Notes under the pieces: generated by a model
Told to the model about the DNA's origin: nothing
Databases searched by the model: none
Seen by the model: the letters and a program-made list of their open reading frames with translations, nothing else
Origin: Pygmaiobacter massiliensis
GTDB lineage: Bacteria > Bacillota > Clostridia > Oscillospirales > Ruminococcaceae
DNA length: 64,000 bases
Direction: 5' to 3'
Assembly (NCBI RefSeq): GCF_900199435.1
Contig: NZ_OAML01000003.1
Location: forward strand, 1,815,166-1,879,165
Program-made: the position numbers and the translations under genes
Shown here: one piece after another, positions 26,954 through 36,722 of the stretch
Numbering within the stretch: the first letter of the stretch is position 1
How the letters are laid out: the number at the start of each line of letters is the position of its first letter

Positions 26954-27919
26954 ATGGCAAACAATCTATACATCTATGCCGTTACCCGCGCCCATGTGCG
27001 GGAGCTGTCTATGCTGACCTCCACCACGCTGGAGCAGATGCTGGCAGCACCCGATTATGACGCAGCGCTCGCCATCCTCGCCGAAAAAGGCTGGGAGACA
27101 GAGCTGCACGAACCGGGCGCAATTTTAATGGCAGAAGAAAATAAAACCTGGGACTTTATCTCTGAAATGGTAGAGGATATGTCCCCGTTTAATGTCTTTT
27201 TGGTGGCAAACGACTACCACAACCTGAAAGCCGCGATTAAAAAAACCATCACCGGCTCAGAGGTGGAACCTGTTTATCTTCCGCGCGGCACCGTGCCGCT
27301 TGCACAGCTGCGGCATGCCGCAGAAACCGCAGATTTTTCTGATTTGCCGCCGGAGATGCGCGTGGCCGGAGAAGCTGCGTTTGATGCACTGCGCACTTCG
27401 GGCGACGGGCAGCTTTGCGACATACGTTTGGACGTTGCTGCCCTTGCGGCGACCTACCAAGCAGGCAAGGCTTCCGGCAGTGATATTCTGGCGCGTTATG
27501 GCGAGCTGATAGTTGCAGTGGCAGATATTAAAACAGCAGCCCGCTGCGCAAAACTCGGCAAACCGCGCAGCTTTGTGCGAGAGGCTTTGGTGGAATGCGA
27601 AACGCTTTCGGCAGACCGGCTGGCGCTTGCCGCCGGAGAAGGCCTAGAGGCCCTATACACCTACCTTGCTAATACAGATTACGCCGAGGCGGTCCCCGCG
27701 CTGCGCAAGAGCGCAGCGGCGTTTGAGTGCTGGTGCGATAATCTGATGATGAATTCCATCCGCAGCCAAAAAACAGTCAACAGCGGCATTGGCCCGTTGG
27801 CTGCATACCTTCTGGCCCGAGAGTGCGAAATCAAATCTGTACGCATGATTTTGTCCGGGCAGCTTAACCGGCTGCCTGCGGCTGCCGTGCGGGAAAGGCT
27901 GAGGGGGATGTATGTATAA
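26954..27919 (+). CDS. ntpC: V-type ATPase subunit C (d)
   Basis: Funnel-shaped subunit linking the rotor ring to the central stalk, 321 residues. It starts MANNLYIYAVTRAHVRE and is helical throughout, with WDFISEMVEDMSPFNVFLVANDYHN (shortened here: MSPFNVFLVANDYHN) family motif, and a C-terminal GPLAAYLLARECEIKSVRMI block. GAGAGGGGAAG precedes ATG 26954. It overlaps ntpG by 8 bp. Confidence 0.92.
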   Translation: MANNLYIYAVTRAHVRELSMLTSTTLEQMLAAPDYDAALAILAEKGWETELHEPGAILMAEENKTWDFISEMVEDMSPFNVFLVANDYHNLKAAIKKTITGSEVEPVYLPRGTVPLAQLRHAAETADFSDLPPEMRVAGEAAFDALRTSGDGQLCDIRLDVAALAATYQAGKASGSDILARYGELIVAVADIKTAARCAKLGKPRSFVREALVECETLSADRLALAAGEGLEALYTYLANTDYAEAVPALRKSAAAFECWCDNLMMNSIRSQKTVNSGIGPLAAYLLARECEIKSVRMILSGQLNRLPAAAVRERLRGMYV

Positions 27920-28238
27920 GGCAGCGATACTGGGGGACCGCGACAGCATTTACGGCTTTGCGGCTCTTGGGCTTGAAATTGTTCCCGTTGTGGAAAAAGC
28001 AGAAGCGGCGCGCACTCTGCGCCGCCTGGCGGACGAAGACTACGCGGTGATTTACATGACCGAAGCACTTGCAGATACGCTGAAAGAGGAGATTGCAGGA
28101 TATGCAGAACGGCTGATGCCCGCGATTATTCCCGTGCCCGGTGCTTACGGCAACACGGGTGCTGGCATTGCAAATGTGCGCCGCTTTGTAGAACAGGCTG
28201 TCGGTTCTGACATTATTTTTGGCGCTGATAGCCAATAA
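27912..28238 (+). CDS. ntpG: V-type ATPase subunit F (NtpG)
   Basis: Central-stalk regulatory subunit, 108 residues, Rossmann-like. AAILGDRDSIYGFAALGLEI at the N-terminus and AIIPVPGAYG near residue 75 are typical of archaeal/bacterial V-ATPase subunit F. The start overlaps the end of ntpC by 8 bp, indicating coupling. Confidence 0.92.
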   Translation: MYKAAILGDRDSIYGFAALGLEIVPVVEKAEAARTLRRLADEDYAVIYMTEALADTLKEEIAGYAERLMPAIIPVPGAYGNTGAGIANVRRFVEQAVGSDIIFGADSQ

Positions 28239-28277
28239 CCTTAATTAATCCGCCCGAAAGGAAGGTTAGACAACGAT

Positions 28278-30050
28278 ATGAGCAAAGGAACGATCAAAAA
28301 AGTCGCCGGCCCGCTGGTCATTGCCAGCGGAATGCGCGATGCAAATATGTTTGACGTTGTGCGCGTTTCAGAAGAGCGGCTCATCGGAGAAATCATCGAG
28401 ATTCACGGTGACGCAGCGTCAATTCAAGTTTACGAAGAAACTTCGGGCCTTGGCCCCGGCGCACCTGTAGAATCTACCGGTATGCCGATGAGCGTAGAAC
28501 TTGGACCAGGCCTGATCGGCAGCATCTTTGACGGAATCCAGCGCCCGCTGGAGGCGATTATGGAGCGTGCAGGCAACAACCTGGCGCGCGGCGTGGAGGT
28601 GCCCAGCCTGGACCGTGAAAAAATGTGGCATTTTGTGCCGGTTGCAAAAGTGGACGATGTGCTGCAGGCAGGTGATGTGCTTGGCACAGTGAAAGAAACC
28701 GAGCTGATTACGCAAAAAATCATGCTGCCTGTGGGCATGGACGGCACTGTTACTGCGATAGAAGAAGGGGATTTTACAGTAACCGGAATGATTGCCACCG
28801 TGCGCACGAAAGACGGTGAAAAACAGGTGCCGCTGATGCAGACCTGGCCGGTGCGCCGTGGCCGCCCCTATAAGCAAAAGCTTTCGCCGGATATGCCGCT
28901 TGTGACTGGCCAGCGTGTGATTGATACGCTGTTTCCCATCGCAAAAGGCGGTGTTGCGGCGGTGCCCGGGCCGTTTGGCTCCGGCAAAACCGTGGTACAG
29001 CATCAGCTGGCCAAATGGGCGGAAGCGGACGTGGTGGTTTACATTGGTTGCGGCGAGCGCGGCAATGAGATGACAGACGTTTTGAACGAATTCCCAGAGC
29101 TGAAAGATCCGAATACCGGTCGCAGCCTCATGGAGCGTACCGTGTTGATTGCCAACACCTCCGACATGCCGGTGGCAGCGCGCGAAGCATCGATTTACAC
29201 CGGCATCACGATTGCGGAATATTTCCGTGATATGGGCTATTCGGTGGCGCTGATGGCAGACTCTACCTCGCGCTGGGCAGAGGCATTGCGTGAGATGAGC
29301 GGACGGCTCGAAGAGATGCCCGGTGAGGAGGGTTACCCCGCTTACCTGGGCAGCCGCCTTGCGCAGTTCTATGAGCGTGCAGGCCGCATCAAAACCCTTG
29401 GCAGTGAGCCGCGCGAAGGTGCACTTTCGGTCATCGGCGCAGTTTCTCCTCCGGGCGGCGATATTTCCGAGCCGGTGAGCCAGGCAACGCTGCGCATTGT
29501 GAAAGTGTTCTGGAGCCTTGACTCCGCACTCGCTTATAAGCGCCATTTTCCGGCCATCAACTGGCTGACCAGCTATTCGCTTTACACCGACATGACGGGC
29601 AAATGGTTCTGCGACAACGTGGCACCAGATTGGCTCGAGCTGCGCGCACGAGTCATGCTTTTGCTGCATGAAGAATCCGAGCTGAACGAGATTGTTCAGC
29701 TTGTCGGTATGGATGCATTGAGTGCACCTGACCGCATCAAGATGGAGGCGGCCCGCAGTATTCGCGAGGACTTTTTGCACCAGAACGCTTTCCACGACGT
29801 GGATACCTACACCCCGCTGGAAAAACAGCGCCTGATGATGAAACTGGTGCTTGCCTACTTTGATGAGGCTACCAAAGGGCTGGAGGCAGGCGCGCCGGTA
29901 GAGGCGCTTTGCAGCTTGCCGGTGCGTGAGGCTATTGGCCGCTTTAAATACACCGAAAATGAAAAGATAGATGCCGTGTACGAGGAGATTCTGCAGCAGC
30001 TGTGCAGCGAAGTGGAAGACTTAGTGGCTAAAAGCAAGGAGGAGGACTGA
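28278..30050 (+). CDS. ntpA: V-type ATPase catalytic subunit A
   Basis: Nucleotide-hydrolysing subunit of V1, 590 residues. P-loop GPFGSGKT at about 230-237, catalytic Glu in [31 protein letters not shown] and [10 protein letters not shown] are all intact. The extra insertion domain (about 110-190) distinguishes A from B. GAAAGGAAG precedes ATG 28278. Confidence 0.98.
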   Translation: MSKGTIKKVAGPLVIASGMRDANMFDVVRVSEERLIGEIIEIHGDAASIQVYEETSGLGPGAPVESTGMPMSVELGPGLIGSIFDGIQRPLEAIMERAGNNLARGVEVPSLDREKMWHFVPVAKVDDVLQAGDVLGTVKETELITQKIMLPVGMDGTVTAIEEGDFTVTGMIATVRTKDGEKQVPLMQTWPVRRGRPYKQKLSPDMPLVTGQRVIDTLFPIAKGGVAAVPGPFGSGKTVVQHQLAKWAEADVVVYIGCGERGNEMTDVLNEFPELKDPNTGRSLMERTVLIANTSDMPVAAREASIYTGITIAEYFRDMGYSVALMADSTSRWAEALREMSGRLEEMPGEEGYPAYLGSRLAQFYERAGRIKTLGSEPREGALSVIGAVSPPGGDISEPVSQATLRIVKVFWSLDSALAYKRHFPAINWLTSYSLYTDMTGKWFCDNVAPDWLELRARVMLLLHEESELNEIVQLVGMDALSAPDRIKMEAARSIREDFLHQNAFHDVDTYTPLEKQRLMMKLVLAYFDEATKGLEAGAPVEALCSLPVREAIGRFKYTENEKIDAVYEEILQQLCSEVEDLVAKSKEED

Positions 30051-30052
30051 CC

Positions 30053-31426
30053 ATGCCGAAAGAGTATAGAACCATTGAGGAGGTCGCAGGGCCTCTGATG
30101 CTGGTGCGCGGCGTGGAAAACGTCGCCTATAATGAGCTGGGCGAAATTGAGCTGGCAAGCGGCGAAACCCGCCGCTGCAAGGTGCTGGAAATCGACGGCC
30201 AAAACGCTCTGGTGCAGCTGTTTGAAAGCTCTACCGGTATCAACGTGGAATCCAGCAAAGTGCGTTTTTGGGGGCGCAGCATGGAGCTGGGTGTGTCTGA
30301 GGATATGCTCTCCCGCGTGTTTGACGGCCTTGGCCGCCCCATCGATGGTGGTCCGGAAATTCTGCCCGACCAGCGCCGCGACATCAACGGCTTGCCGATT
30401 AACCCAGCCGCCCGCACCTATCCGGAAGAATTTATTCAAACGGGTGTTTCGGCGATTGACGGCCTGAACACGCTGGTGCGTGGGCAGAAATTGCCGATTT
30501 TCTCGGCCTCAGGTTTGCCGCATGCAAACCTGGCAGCACAGATTGCACGCCAGGCAAAAGTACGCGGCACTACCGAGCCATTTGCGGTTGTATTTGCTGC
30601 CATGGGTATTACGTTTGAGGAGTCCAACTTTTTCGTCAATTCATTTCGCGAATCCGGCGCGCTGGATCGCACCGTGCTGTTTGTGAACCTTGCAGACGAC
30701 CCGGCAGTTGAACGTATTGCAACGCCGCGTATGGCGCTGACTGCTGCCGAATACCTTGCGTTTGAAAAGAATATGCACGTGCTGGTCATCCTCACCGATA
30801 TCACCAACTATGCAGACGCACTGCGTGAGATTTCAGCCGCGCGTAAAGAGGTGCCGGGCCGCCGCGGCTACCCTGGCTATATGTATACCGACCTTGCATC
30901 GCTGTACGAACGCGCTGGCCGCCAGAAGGGCAAAAACGGCTCAATCACGATGATTCCGATTTTGACGATGCCCGAGGACGACAAAACCCACCCGATTCCT
31001 GATCTGACCGGCTACATTACAGAGGGACAGATTATCCTCTCGCGTGAGCTGTATCGCAAAAACATTGCGCCGCCTATTGACGTGCTGCCCAGCCTTTCGC
31101 GACTGAAAGATAAAGGCATCGGCGACGGCAAAACCCGCGCTGACCATTCCGGCACGATGAATCAGCTCTTTGCAGCCTATGCACGCGGCAAAGAGGCAAA
31201 AGAGCTGACGGTGGTTTTGGGCGAAGCTGCACTGACCGAAATTGATAAACTGTATGCAAAATTTGCAGACGCTTTTGAAAAAGAATATGTTTCGCAAGGT
31301 TACGAAACCAATCGCAGCATTGAAGAAACACTTGACCTTGGGTGGAAGCTGCTCTCTATTTTGCCGCGCAGCGAGCTGAAGCGCATTAAGGACGAAGACC
31401 TTGACCGCTATTACGGAAAAACTTGA
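30053..31426 (+). CDS. ntpB: V-type ATPase subunit B
   Basis: Non-catalytic nucleotide-binding partner of subunit A, 457 residues. It starts [18 protein letters not shown], with [29 protein letters not shown] (split: [11 protein letters not shown] and [10 protein letters not shown]) replacing the P-loop, and [14 protein letters not shown]. It begins 2 bp after ntpA, so expression of A and B should be balanced. Confidence 0.98.
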   Translation: MPKEYRTIEEVAGPLMLVRGVENVAYNELGEIELASGETRRCKVLEIDGQNALVQLFESSTGINVESSKVRFWGRSMELGVSEDMLSRVFDGLGRPIDGGPEILPDQRRDINGLPINPAARTYPEEFIQTGVSAIDGLNTLVRGQKLPIFSASGLPHANLAAQIARQAKVRGTTEPFAVVFAAMGITFEESNFFVNSFRESGALDRTVLFVNLADDPAVERIATPRMALTAAEYLAFEKNMHVLVILTDITNYADALREISAARKEVPGRRGYPGYMYTDLASLYERAGRQKGKNGSITMIPILTMPEDDKTHPIPDLTGYITEGQIILSRELYRKNIAPPIDVLPSLSRLKDKGIGDGKTRADHSGTMNQLFAAYARGKEAKELTVVLGEAALTEIDKLYAKFADAFEKEYVSQGYETNRSIEETLDLGWKLLSILPRSELKRIKDEDLDRYYGKT

Positions 31427-31459
31427 GCGAAAACGCAAAAGAAAGGGGGCGCAGTGTGA

Positions 31460-32152
31460 ATGGCGACCCATGTGAACCCAACCCGAATGGAACTGACCCG
31501 GCTAAAGAAAAAGCTGGTTACCGCCACAAGGGGCCATAAACTGCTCAAAGACAAGCGCGACGAATTGATGCGACAGTTTTTAGAGCTGGTGCGCGAAAAT
31601 AAAGCCCTGCGCGAAAAGGTAGAAGCCGGCATCGCTTCGGCCAACCGAGATTTTGTGCTTGCGCGTTCTGGTATGAGCGATGAGGCAATGAACACCGCAT
31701 TGATGGCACCGACGCAGCGGGTCTATCTTGAAGTAGCAACCCGCAACGTCATGAGCGTGGAGATTCCGGAGTACACAGCCCAGCACCGCAGTGCAGATCA
31801 GGGGGACCTTTATTCTTACGGTTTTGCTTACACATCCGCAGATTTGGACGACGCAATTGCGTCGATGGCAGGGCTTTTGCCGGATATGCTGCGGCTGGCG
31901 CAGGTGGAGAAAAGCTGCCAGCTGATGGCCGCGGAAATTGAGAAAACACGCCGACGCGTAAATGCGCTGGAGCATGTGATGATTCCGGATTTGCAAACCA
32001 ACATCAAGTTTATTACGATGAAACTGGACGAAAACGAGCGAAGCACGCAGATTCGTTTGATGAAAGTAAAAGACATGATGCTGGAGCAAACGCATCATTA
32101 CAAAGAGCGCGCCGAAGTTGCAGCCCGTACCCGAATGGAGCAGAGCGGATAA
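31460..32152 (+). CDS. ntpD: V-type ATPase subunit D
   Basis: Central rotor shaft, 230 residues. N-terminal VNPTRMELTRLKKKL and TATRGHKLLKDKRDELM, then a long coiled coil, and a C-terminal MIPDLQTNIKFITMKLDE block. This is the last gene; no ntpH or ntpJ follows. A strong terminator ends the operon. Confidence 0.96.
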   Translation: MATHVNPTRMELTRLKKKLVTATRGHKLLKDKRDELMRQFLELVRENKALREKVEAGIASANRDFVLARSGMSDEAMNTALMAPTQRVYLEVATRNVMSVEIPEYTAQHRSADQGDLYSYGFAYTSADLDDAIASMAGLLPDMLRLAQVEKSCQLMAAEIEKTRRRVNALEHVMIPDLQTNIKFITMKLDENERSTQIRLMKVKDMMLEQTHHYKERAEVAARTRMEQSG

Positions 32153-32167
32153 GTTTATAACATCATT

Positions 32168-32200
32168 AAAAAGGTGGCAGAAATTCTGCTACCTTTTTTG
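32168..32200 (+). terminator. Intrinsic terminator of the V-ATPase operon
   Basis: AAAAAGGTGGCAG pairs with CTGCTACCTTTTTT (one G-T wobble). Confidence 0.9.
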
Positions 32201-32488
32201 TCACCGTCTTCTTTTTTGGCAGAAGCATTAAGGGCAAAGCTCACTGTGAGGGCAGACGGGAAAAGGAAAAGAGAGGTTAGTCGGCATTAAACACATTGCG
32301 ACCATCAAAACAGAAATAGTTTACCAGTTAAAAGTGCTAAAGTGCCATGCGCAAAAGAAACTCTCTGTTGGCGCTTTGCATAAAATATCACTAAAATGCA
32401 AAAAACATGAAAATATTATCTTGACTTTTACCACAACTTGGAAGAAAATAAGACTAACTTAATTTTCGAGAGAAAGGGGCGGCGAGGG

Positions 32489-32779
32489 ATGAACTTTGTA
32501 AATAGCGTTGCAATGAATACGACTTTTTGCTTTGCAGCTTGCGCTGACAAAGCTGCTTCTCGCTGCGCCCAGGTTTGCTCCGCTTCTCGTTTTGCTCTAC
32601 GCAAGGACACCACTCTGTTGGTGTCCTTTTTTGTTGCAGTTTTGTGCGCTATTCTTGCGCTATCCCTTACCCTAATTAGCCTGCTAGGCCTAATTGCACT
32701 ACTGCTTATCTGCAATTATTTTCTGCGTCCGGATTATGGAATTCCGCTTTTTTTGTATCCATTGCGCCCAATGGCGTAA
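32489..32779 (+). CDS. Possible 96-residue small membrane protein (or ORF within a structured RNA)
   Basis: Unrecognised. The frame starts MNFVNSVAMNTTFCFAAC, with a Cys/Ala/Ser-rich first third, then a hydrophobic hairpin from about residue 42 (LLVSFFVAVLCAILALSL, then LLGLIALLLICNYF) and a Pro-rich tail. AAAGGGG lies about nine bases ahead of ATG 32489. However, a strong intrinsic terminator (32603-32632) falls inside the frame at codons 39-48. The upstream part may therefore be a structured leader or small RNA, and full-length translation would need read-through. A possible -35 TTGACT at 32421 has no good -10. Confidence 0.35.
   Translation: MNFVNSVAMNTTFCFAACADKAASRCAQVCSASRFALRKDTTLLVSFFVAVLCAILALSLTLISLLGLIALLLICNYFLRPDYGIPLFLYPLRPMA
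32603..32632 (+). terminator. Intrinsic terminator inside the small ORF
   Basis: AAGGACACCA (32603-32612) pairs perfectly with TGGTGTCCTT (32619-32628), followed by a T-run. It would end a roughly 150-nt transcript covering 32489-32632. Confidence 0.8.
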
Positions 32780-32790
32780 TTACAGGTATC

Positions 32791-32832
32791 AAAAAACCGG
32801 CTTTGTCCATTTCGGGCAGAGCCGGTTTTTTA
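32791..32832 (+). terminator. Intrinsic terminator between the small ORF and lctP
   Basis: AAAAAACCGGCT pairs with AGCCGGTTTTTT. It lies 76 bp before lctP, so lctP needs its own promoter downstream or read-through. Confidence 0.85.
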
Positions 32833-32907
32833 TTATGCGGCATCGCAATCAGAGCATCTATCAGCAATGAAGCAGTGCTGTATTTATTTTGGGGAGGAAA
32901 GTTAGTT

Positions 32908-34422
32908 ATGGAAGTCATCAATTTTGTTTTAGCTGCAAGCCCGATTATTGTGGTGCTCGTCGGTATTTTGGCTTTTAAAAAGCCAGCGATGAAAGTTGCA
33001 CCGCTTGCACTGGTATGGACGATTGTGCTGGCGTTCACTTGGTTCAACGTGCAGTCGATGAGCTTTACACAGAATGTTGCAACTGTCGATGCACTGCTTT
33101 GGAAGGGCATTAAAGAAGGCCTGAAAATTGTGGCCATGGTGTTTGCAGCATTCGTTATTTTAAATACGCTGAAAGCCACAGGGGCCATCGAAGACGTGAA
33201 AAACACAGTTGCTAAAATCAGCACCGACCGACGAGTGCAGTTGGTTATCGTTGGCATGATGGTTCCCATCTTTCTTGAGGGTGCCGCAGGCGCTGGTGCA
33301 CCGGCTGCCATTGCCGCTCCGTTCTTGGTGGCGCTGGGGTTTGAGCCGGTCACGGCCATCGCGGTAGCACTGCTCGGCGATGCAACGCCCTGCTCGTGGG
33401 GCGGCGCCGGATTGACAACAATTTCTGGCGGCGCGGCATTGGTGAATGCAGGGATTAGCACAGCGGCAGAAAACTCCGCCATGGTAGGGCGCATTCATAT
33501 GTTCGGCGTTCTTATTATTCCGTTTTTGATTGTAGCACTTACCTTTGGCCGCAAAGGGTTTCGGGGCATCATACCCTATTTGCTGTATGCGGGCGTAACC
33601 ACTGGGGGCACCATGTTCTTTCTGTCTAATTTTATTGGGCCGGAAGTTACCTCGATGGGCACAGGATTTATTTCGATTCTGTTTTCAGTGCTTTATGTGA
33701 AAGTGGTGCCGATTCGCACACCGGAAGAATACCGTTACGAGTTCCCACAAGGGGTAAAACAAAAGTATAGCTCGGTGCAGGCACTTTCTCCGTACCTTTA
33801 CATGCTGGTGCTTTTGCCGGTTATTCGGTATACCGTTCCGCTGAAAATTCTTACCACCTTCGGATACATCGTTTGGGTTGATTGTGTGATTTTTCTCTGT
33901 GCGGTGCTTGGTGCAGTAACGTTGCGGGTAAGCCGTACAGAGTTTAAAGAAGTATGCCGCCTGACAGGCCGCAATATGGTGCCGGTGCTTGTTACAATGG
34001 GCAGCCTGCTGGTGGTATCTTATATCATGCAGTCAGCAGCTACCGGCATGATGGCACTGATTGCACAAAACATTGCGGCTTTTGCAAAGGTGCTTTACCC
34101 GGCAGCAGCAGTGCTGATTGGATCTATGGGCTCTTTTATCACAGGTACCGGTTTGGGCTCTAATATTATGTTTGCAGAACTTCATGTTTCGGCAGCTCAG
34201 TCGCTGGGGATGAATCCCGTAACGGTATTTGCCGCGCAAAACGCAGGCGCTTCGCTGGGCAACCTTATTTGCCCCAACAACACGGTTGCTGCCTGTGCAA
34301 CTGTGGGCGAAGTAGGCAAAGAAGCAAAGGTAATGAAAAAAACGCTGCCGGCGTTTGGTGTTTTAATCGCAGTTTACATGGTATTGAGTATGATTTATAC
34401 ACTTGTGGTTTTTGTAGTTTAA
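32908..34422 (+). CDS. lctP: L-lactate permease (LctP/LldP) family transporter
   Basis: Symporter for lactate, glycolate or related 2-hydroxyacids, 504 residues with about twelve hydrophobic segments. Family motifs include VPIFLEGAAGAGAPAAIAAP (about 118-137), GDATPCSWGGAG and GSFITGTGLGSNIMF; the C-terminus has GNLICPNNTVAACATVG. ATG 32908 follows GGGGAGGAAA; the frame upstream overlaps a terminator. Its neighbour is a 2-hydroxyacid dehydrogenase, suggesting a matched uptake/oxidation or export pair. Confidence 0.93.
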   Translation: MEVINFVLAASPIIVVLVGILAFKKPAMKVAPLALVWTIVLAFTWFNVQSMSFTQNVATVDALLWKGIKEGLKIVAMVFAAFVILNTLKATGAIEDVKNTVAKISTDRRVQLVIVGMMVPIFLEGAAGAGAPAAIAAPFLVALGFEPVTAIAVALLGDATPCSWGGAGLTTISGGAALVNAGISTAAENSAMVGRIHMFGVLIIPFLIVALTFGRKGFRGIIPYLLYAGVTTGGTMFFLSNFIGPEVTSMGTGFISILFSVLYVKVVPIRTPEEYRYEFPQGVKQKYSSVQALSPYLYMLVLLPVIRYTVPLKILTTFGYIVWVDCVIFLCAVLGAVTLRVSRTEFKEVCRLTGRNMVPVLVTMGSLLVVSYIMQSAATGMMALIAQNIAAFAKVLYPAAAVLIGSMGSFITGTGLGSNIMFAELHVSAAQSLGMNPVTVFAAQNAGASLGNLICPNNTVAACATVGEVGKEAKVMKKTLPAFGVLIAVYMVLSMIYTLVVFVV

Positions 34423-34436
34423 AAGCTAGAAAATAC

Positions 34437-34462
34437 AATATTGGACCACACGGTCTAATATT
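34437..34462. promoter_or_regulatory. Inverted repeat between lctP and ldh, possible operator
   Basis: AATATTGGACC (34437-34447) and GGTCTAATATT (34452-34462) around ACAC, one mismatch in 11. There is no T-run, so it looks more like a regulator site than a terminator. The regulator is unknown. Confidence 0.45.
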
Positions 34463-34591
34463 TGAAACGGCACGATGCAGCTTTGAACTTTACAATGTAA
34501 ACCAGCCAGCGGTGTTCGCGTAGATAAATTAATCAACATAGACGGTAAAGCTGTAAAAAGCTTGGCCGCATAACAGAAAGGAAACAGAAAC

Positions 34592-35542
34592 ATGAAAAAG
34601 AGAATTGTAGGTATCATCGGGGTAGGCCACGTGGGAGCACATTGCGCTTATGCAATTGCAATTCAGGGCATCGCCGACGAGATTGTTTTAATAGATGCAA
34701 ATGCGCAAAAAGCCATTAGCGAAAGTCAGGATTTGATGGATAGCTGCATGTACTTTCCGCACCGGGTAGATGTACGCCCCGGAGACTTTGCAGACCTGAA
34801 AGACTGCGATGTGATTGTAAACAGCACAGGCAATATCGATATTCTGCGTAACAACCACGACCGTCTGGATGAGATGGATTTTACGATTAAGGCAGTTAGC
34901 GGGTATGTGGACAAAATTATGGCATCCGGCTTTGACGGCGTTATCATAAACATCACCAACCCTTGCGATATTGTGACCAGCCAGATTGCAAAGCTTTCGG
35001 GATTGCCGCGTGGCAGAGTCTTTGGCACCGGCACTGGGCTGGATACCTCCCGCCTGCGTACCTGCCTTGCTCGTGAGACAGGCGTAGACCATAAATCCAT
35101 CAACTGCTATATGATGGGCGAGCATGGGGCATCCCAGATGGCACCTTGGTCTGCGGTTTCTTTCGGTGGCCGCTCGCTGGAAGATTGTGCAAAAACTGAC
35201 CCACGTTTCCAGTTTGACCGCGAGGCTATACGCAAAGAGGCAATTGCCGGCGGATGGGTCACTTTTAGCGGCAAGTTTTGCACCGAATACGGCATTGCCA
35301 GTACCTGTGCCCGCATGGTGAATATTGTGCTGCACGATGAAAAACAGATTATGCCGGTTTCAGCAGAGCTGTGTGGAGAATATGGAGAAAAGGATCTTTT
35401 TGTAGGTGTGCCTGCTGTGATTGGCGCTAAGGGTGTAGAGCAGGTGGTCGAGCTGCCGATGACAGACGAAGAGTATCAGCAGTTTAAAGGTTGCTGTGCA
35501 GATGTGCGCAAAAACATGGAGCACATCAAAGATATCAAATAA
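34592..35542 (+). CDS. L-lactate / L-2-hydroxyisocaproate dehydrogenase-type enzyme
   Basis: NAD-dependent 2-hydroxyacid dehydrogenase of the LDH/MDH superfamily, 316 residues. NAD site GIIGVGHVGAHCAYA (8-22), substrate Arg in LDTSRLR and catalytic His in MMGEHGASQ. The loop after STGNIDILRNN and the downstream DRLDEMDFTIKAV resemble L-2-hydroxyisocaproate dehydrogenase (HicDH) more than classical lactate dehydrogenase, whose loop reads GETRLDL. Branched 2-oxoacids are therefore plausible substrates. AAAGGAAAC precedes ATG 34592. Confidence 0.85.
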   Translation: MKKRIVGIIGVGHVGAHCAYAIAIQGIADEIVLIDANAQKAISESQDLMDSCMYFPHRVDVRPGDFADLKDCDVIVNSTGNIDILRNNHDRLDEMDFTIKAVSGYVDKIMASGFDGVIINITNPCDIVTSQIAKLSGLPRGRVFGTGTGLDTSRLRTCLARETGVDHKSINCYMMGEHGASQMAPWSAVSFGGRSLEDCAKTDPRFQFDREAIRKEAIAGGWVTFSGKFCTEYGIASTCARMVNIVLHDEKQIMPVSAELCGEYGEKDLFVGVPAVIGAKGVEQVVELPMTDEEYQQFKGCCADVRKNMEHIKDIK

Positions 35543-35565
35543 TTGAAACTGCGATAGAAATAGAT

Positions 35566-35597
35566 AAAAAGCCGCCTTAAAAAAGGCGGCTTTTTAT
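35566..35597. terminator. Bidirectional intrinsic terminator
   Basis: AAAAAGCCGCCTT with its complement around a short A loop, between convergent genes. Confidence 0.9.
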
Positions 35598-35644
35598 CTT
35601 GAGAAAGGAAAGCGTTGTTCGCTATCAATAAAGTGAAAGAGGAA

Positions 35645-36388
35645 CTATTCCAAGACCCAAAAATCAAATGCGTAGTCTTGGGAAATATACGCGTAAGGCA
35701 GATAACCATAACCCTTATCGCCCCAATCGGTACCCCAGCTGTTGCGGAATAAAAAGCATTGCTGTGCATCATCATACCCCACCAAAAGGATAGCGTGGCC
35801 ACCTAGGCGCCGCTCTACTTTCGGGTTTGGCATAGGGATGATGCCGGTTTGCGTGGCAGAAGGGGATTCAAAGCTTTGGTACACGTCAATACCTGCCATT
35901 ACCGGCTGGTTTTGCAACGCAAGAAAGCGTTTCATTTGAAGAATTTGAGCATCCGGGTCAAGAATGTCAAAACTACGGTAGGCAGAAATGCGATATTTCC
36001 GCGCAGTCCAGGTTGCCGAGGCGGGAGGCGGAACTGCAAATCGGTCAATTCGATAAGGCCAAAAAAGTTCCAGGCAAACCCCATAGGCAGCCAATGCTTT
36101 GCAGACACTACGCATTGTAGCTCCGGTGTCTTGATTCACGGTGCCTTCTAGTTCGCGCTCTTTATAATATAGGAAAAGCCGCGACAACATGGAATCGATA
36201 TGGCCAAGCATCATTCGGGCGGCTACCCCGGCGTTTGCCGTGCAGCTGCCAAGACTACCTTGGTCAAAAACCGGCGGGCAAATAGGGCGCAAATCTACTG
36301 CTTTTGGCAACTCGCCAATTGTAGGTGCCAACGAAACCTTATAGTCACGCGCGTCCTCGCTCTGTCGAACAAGGTTATAAACTCTCAT
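35645..36388 (-). CDS. Papain-family (C1) cysteine peptidase, minimal form
   Basis: A 247-residue C1A-like protease: FDQGSLGSCTANAG gives Cys49 with the oxyanion Gln43, GGHAILLVGYDD gives His198, and FRNSWGTDWGDKGYGYLPY gives Asn216. The triad is complete. There is no signal peptide, propeptide or anchor, so it is either cytoplasmic or released by another route. AGGAGG precedes ATG 36388. It stands alone on the reverse strand. Proteins of this type occur in clostridia, archaea and phages; the substrate is unknown. Confidence 0.88.
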   Translation of the reverse strand: MRVYNLVRQSEDARDYKVSLAPTIGELPKAVDLRPICPPVFDQGSLGSCTANAGVAARMMLGHIDSMLSRLFLYYKERELEGTVNQDTGATMRSVCKALAAYGVCLELFWPYRIDRFAVPPPASATWTARKYRISAYRSFDILDPDAQILQMKRFLALQNQPVMAGIDVYQSFESPSATQTGIIPMPNPKVERRLGGHAILLVGYDDAQQCFLFRNSWGTDWGDKGYGYLPYAYISQDYAFDFWVLE

Positions 36389-36619
36389 ATCCGGACCTCC
36401 TTTATCAAGGTTCTTCTACCAGAGTATATTGAACAGTACGCAAATTGGTGAATAGACTTGCCTGCATAACAGGTGAAACGACACTTTGCCCGTGACCACA
36501 ATCTTAAAAGCCTGACTTATAAAAAGAAGTACAATTACCTAAGCATGAAGCTGACACTACAAAAACAGGTTAAGTTGAAAATGCAGAAAATCGATTTGAA
36601 TTTTGCATAAAAATGCGAA

Positions 36620-36648
36620 TTGTAGCAAGATTACTCCCATGATATAAT
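36620..36648 (+). promoter_or_regulatory. Promoter of prpF-like gene
   Basis: TTGTAG (36620-36625), a 17-bp spacer and consensus TATAAT (36643-36648). The rest of the 36389-36722 gap shows no gene. Confidence 0.7.
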
Positions 36649-36722
36649 GTCAATACAGACCAATTGACGAGGAAAATAAGAGGTCTTGCTCCCGACTGAA
36701 AAAGAGGAATAAGGAGAATTTT

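Noticed and set aside
28419-29795. 458-codon reverse frame over ntpA
   Set aside because: His/Cys-rich antisense shadow with no domain.
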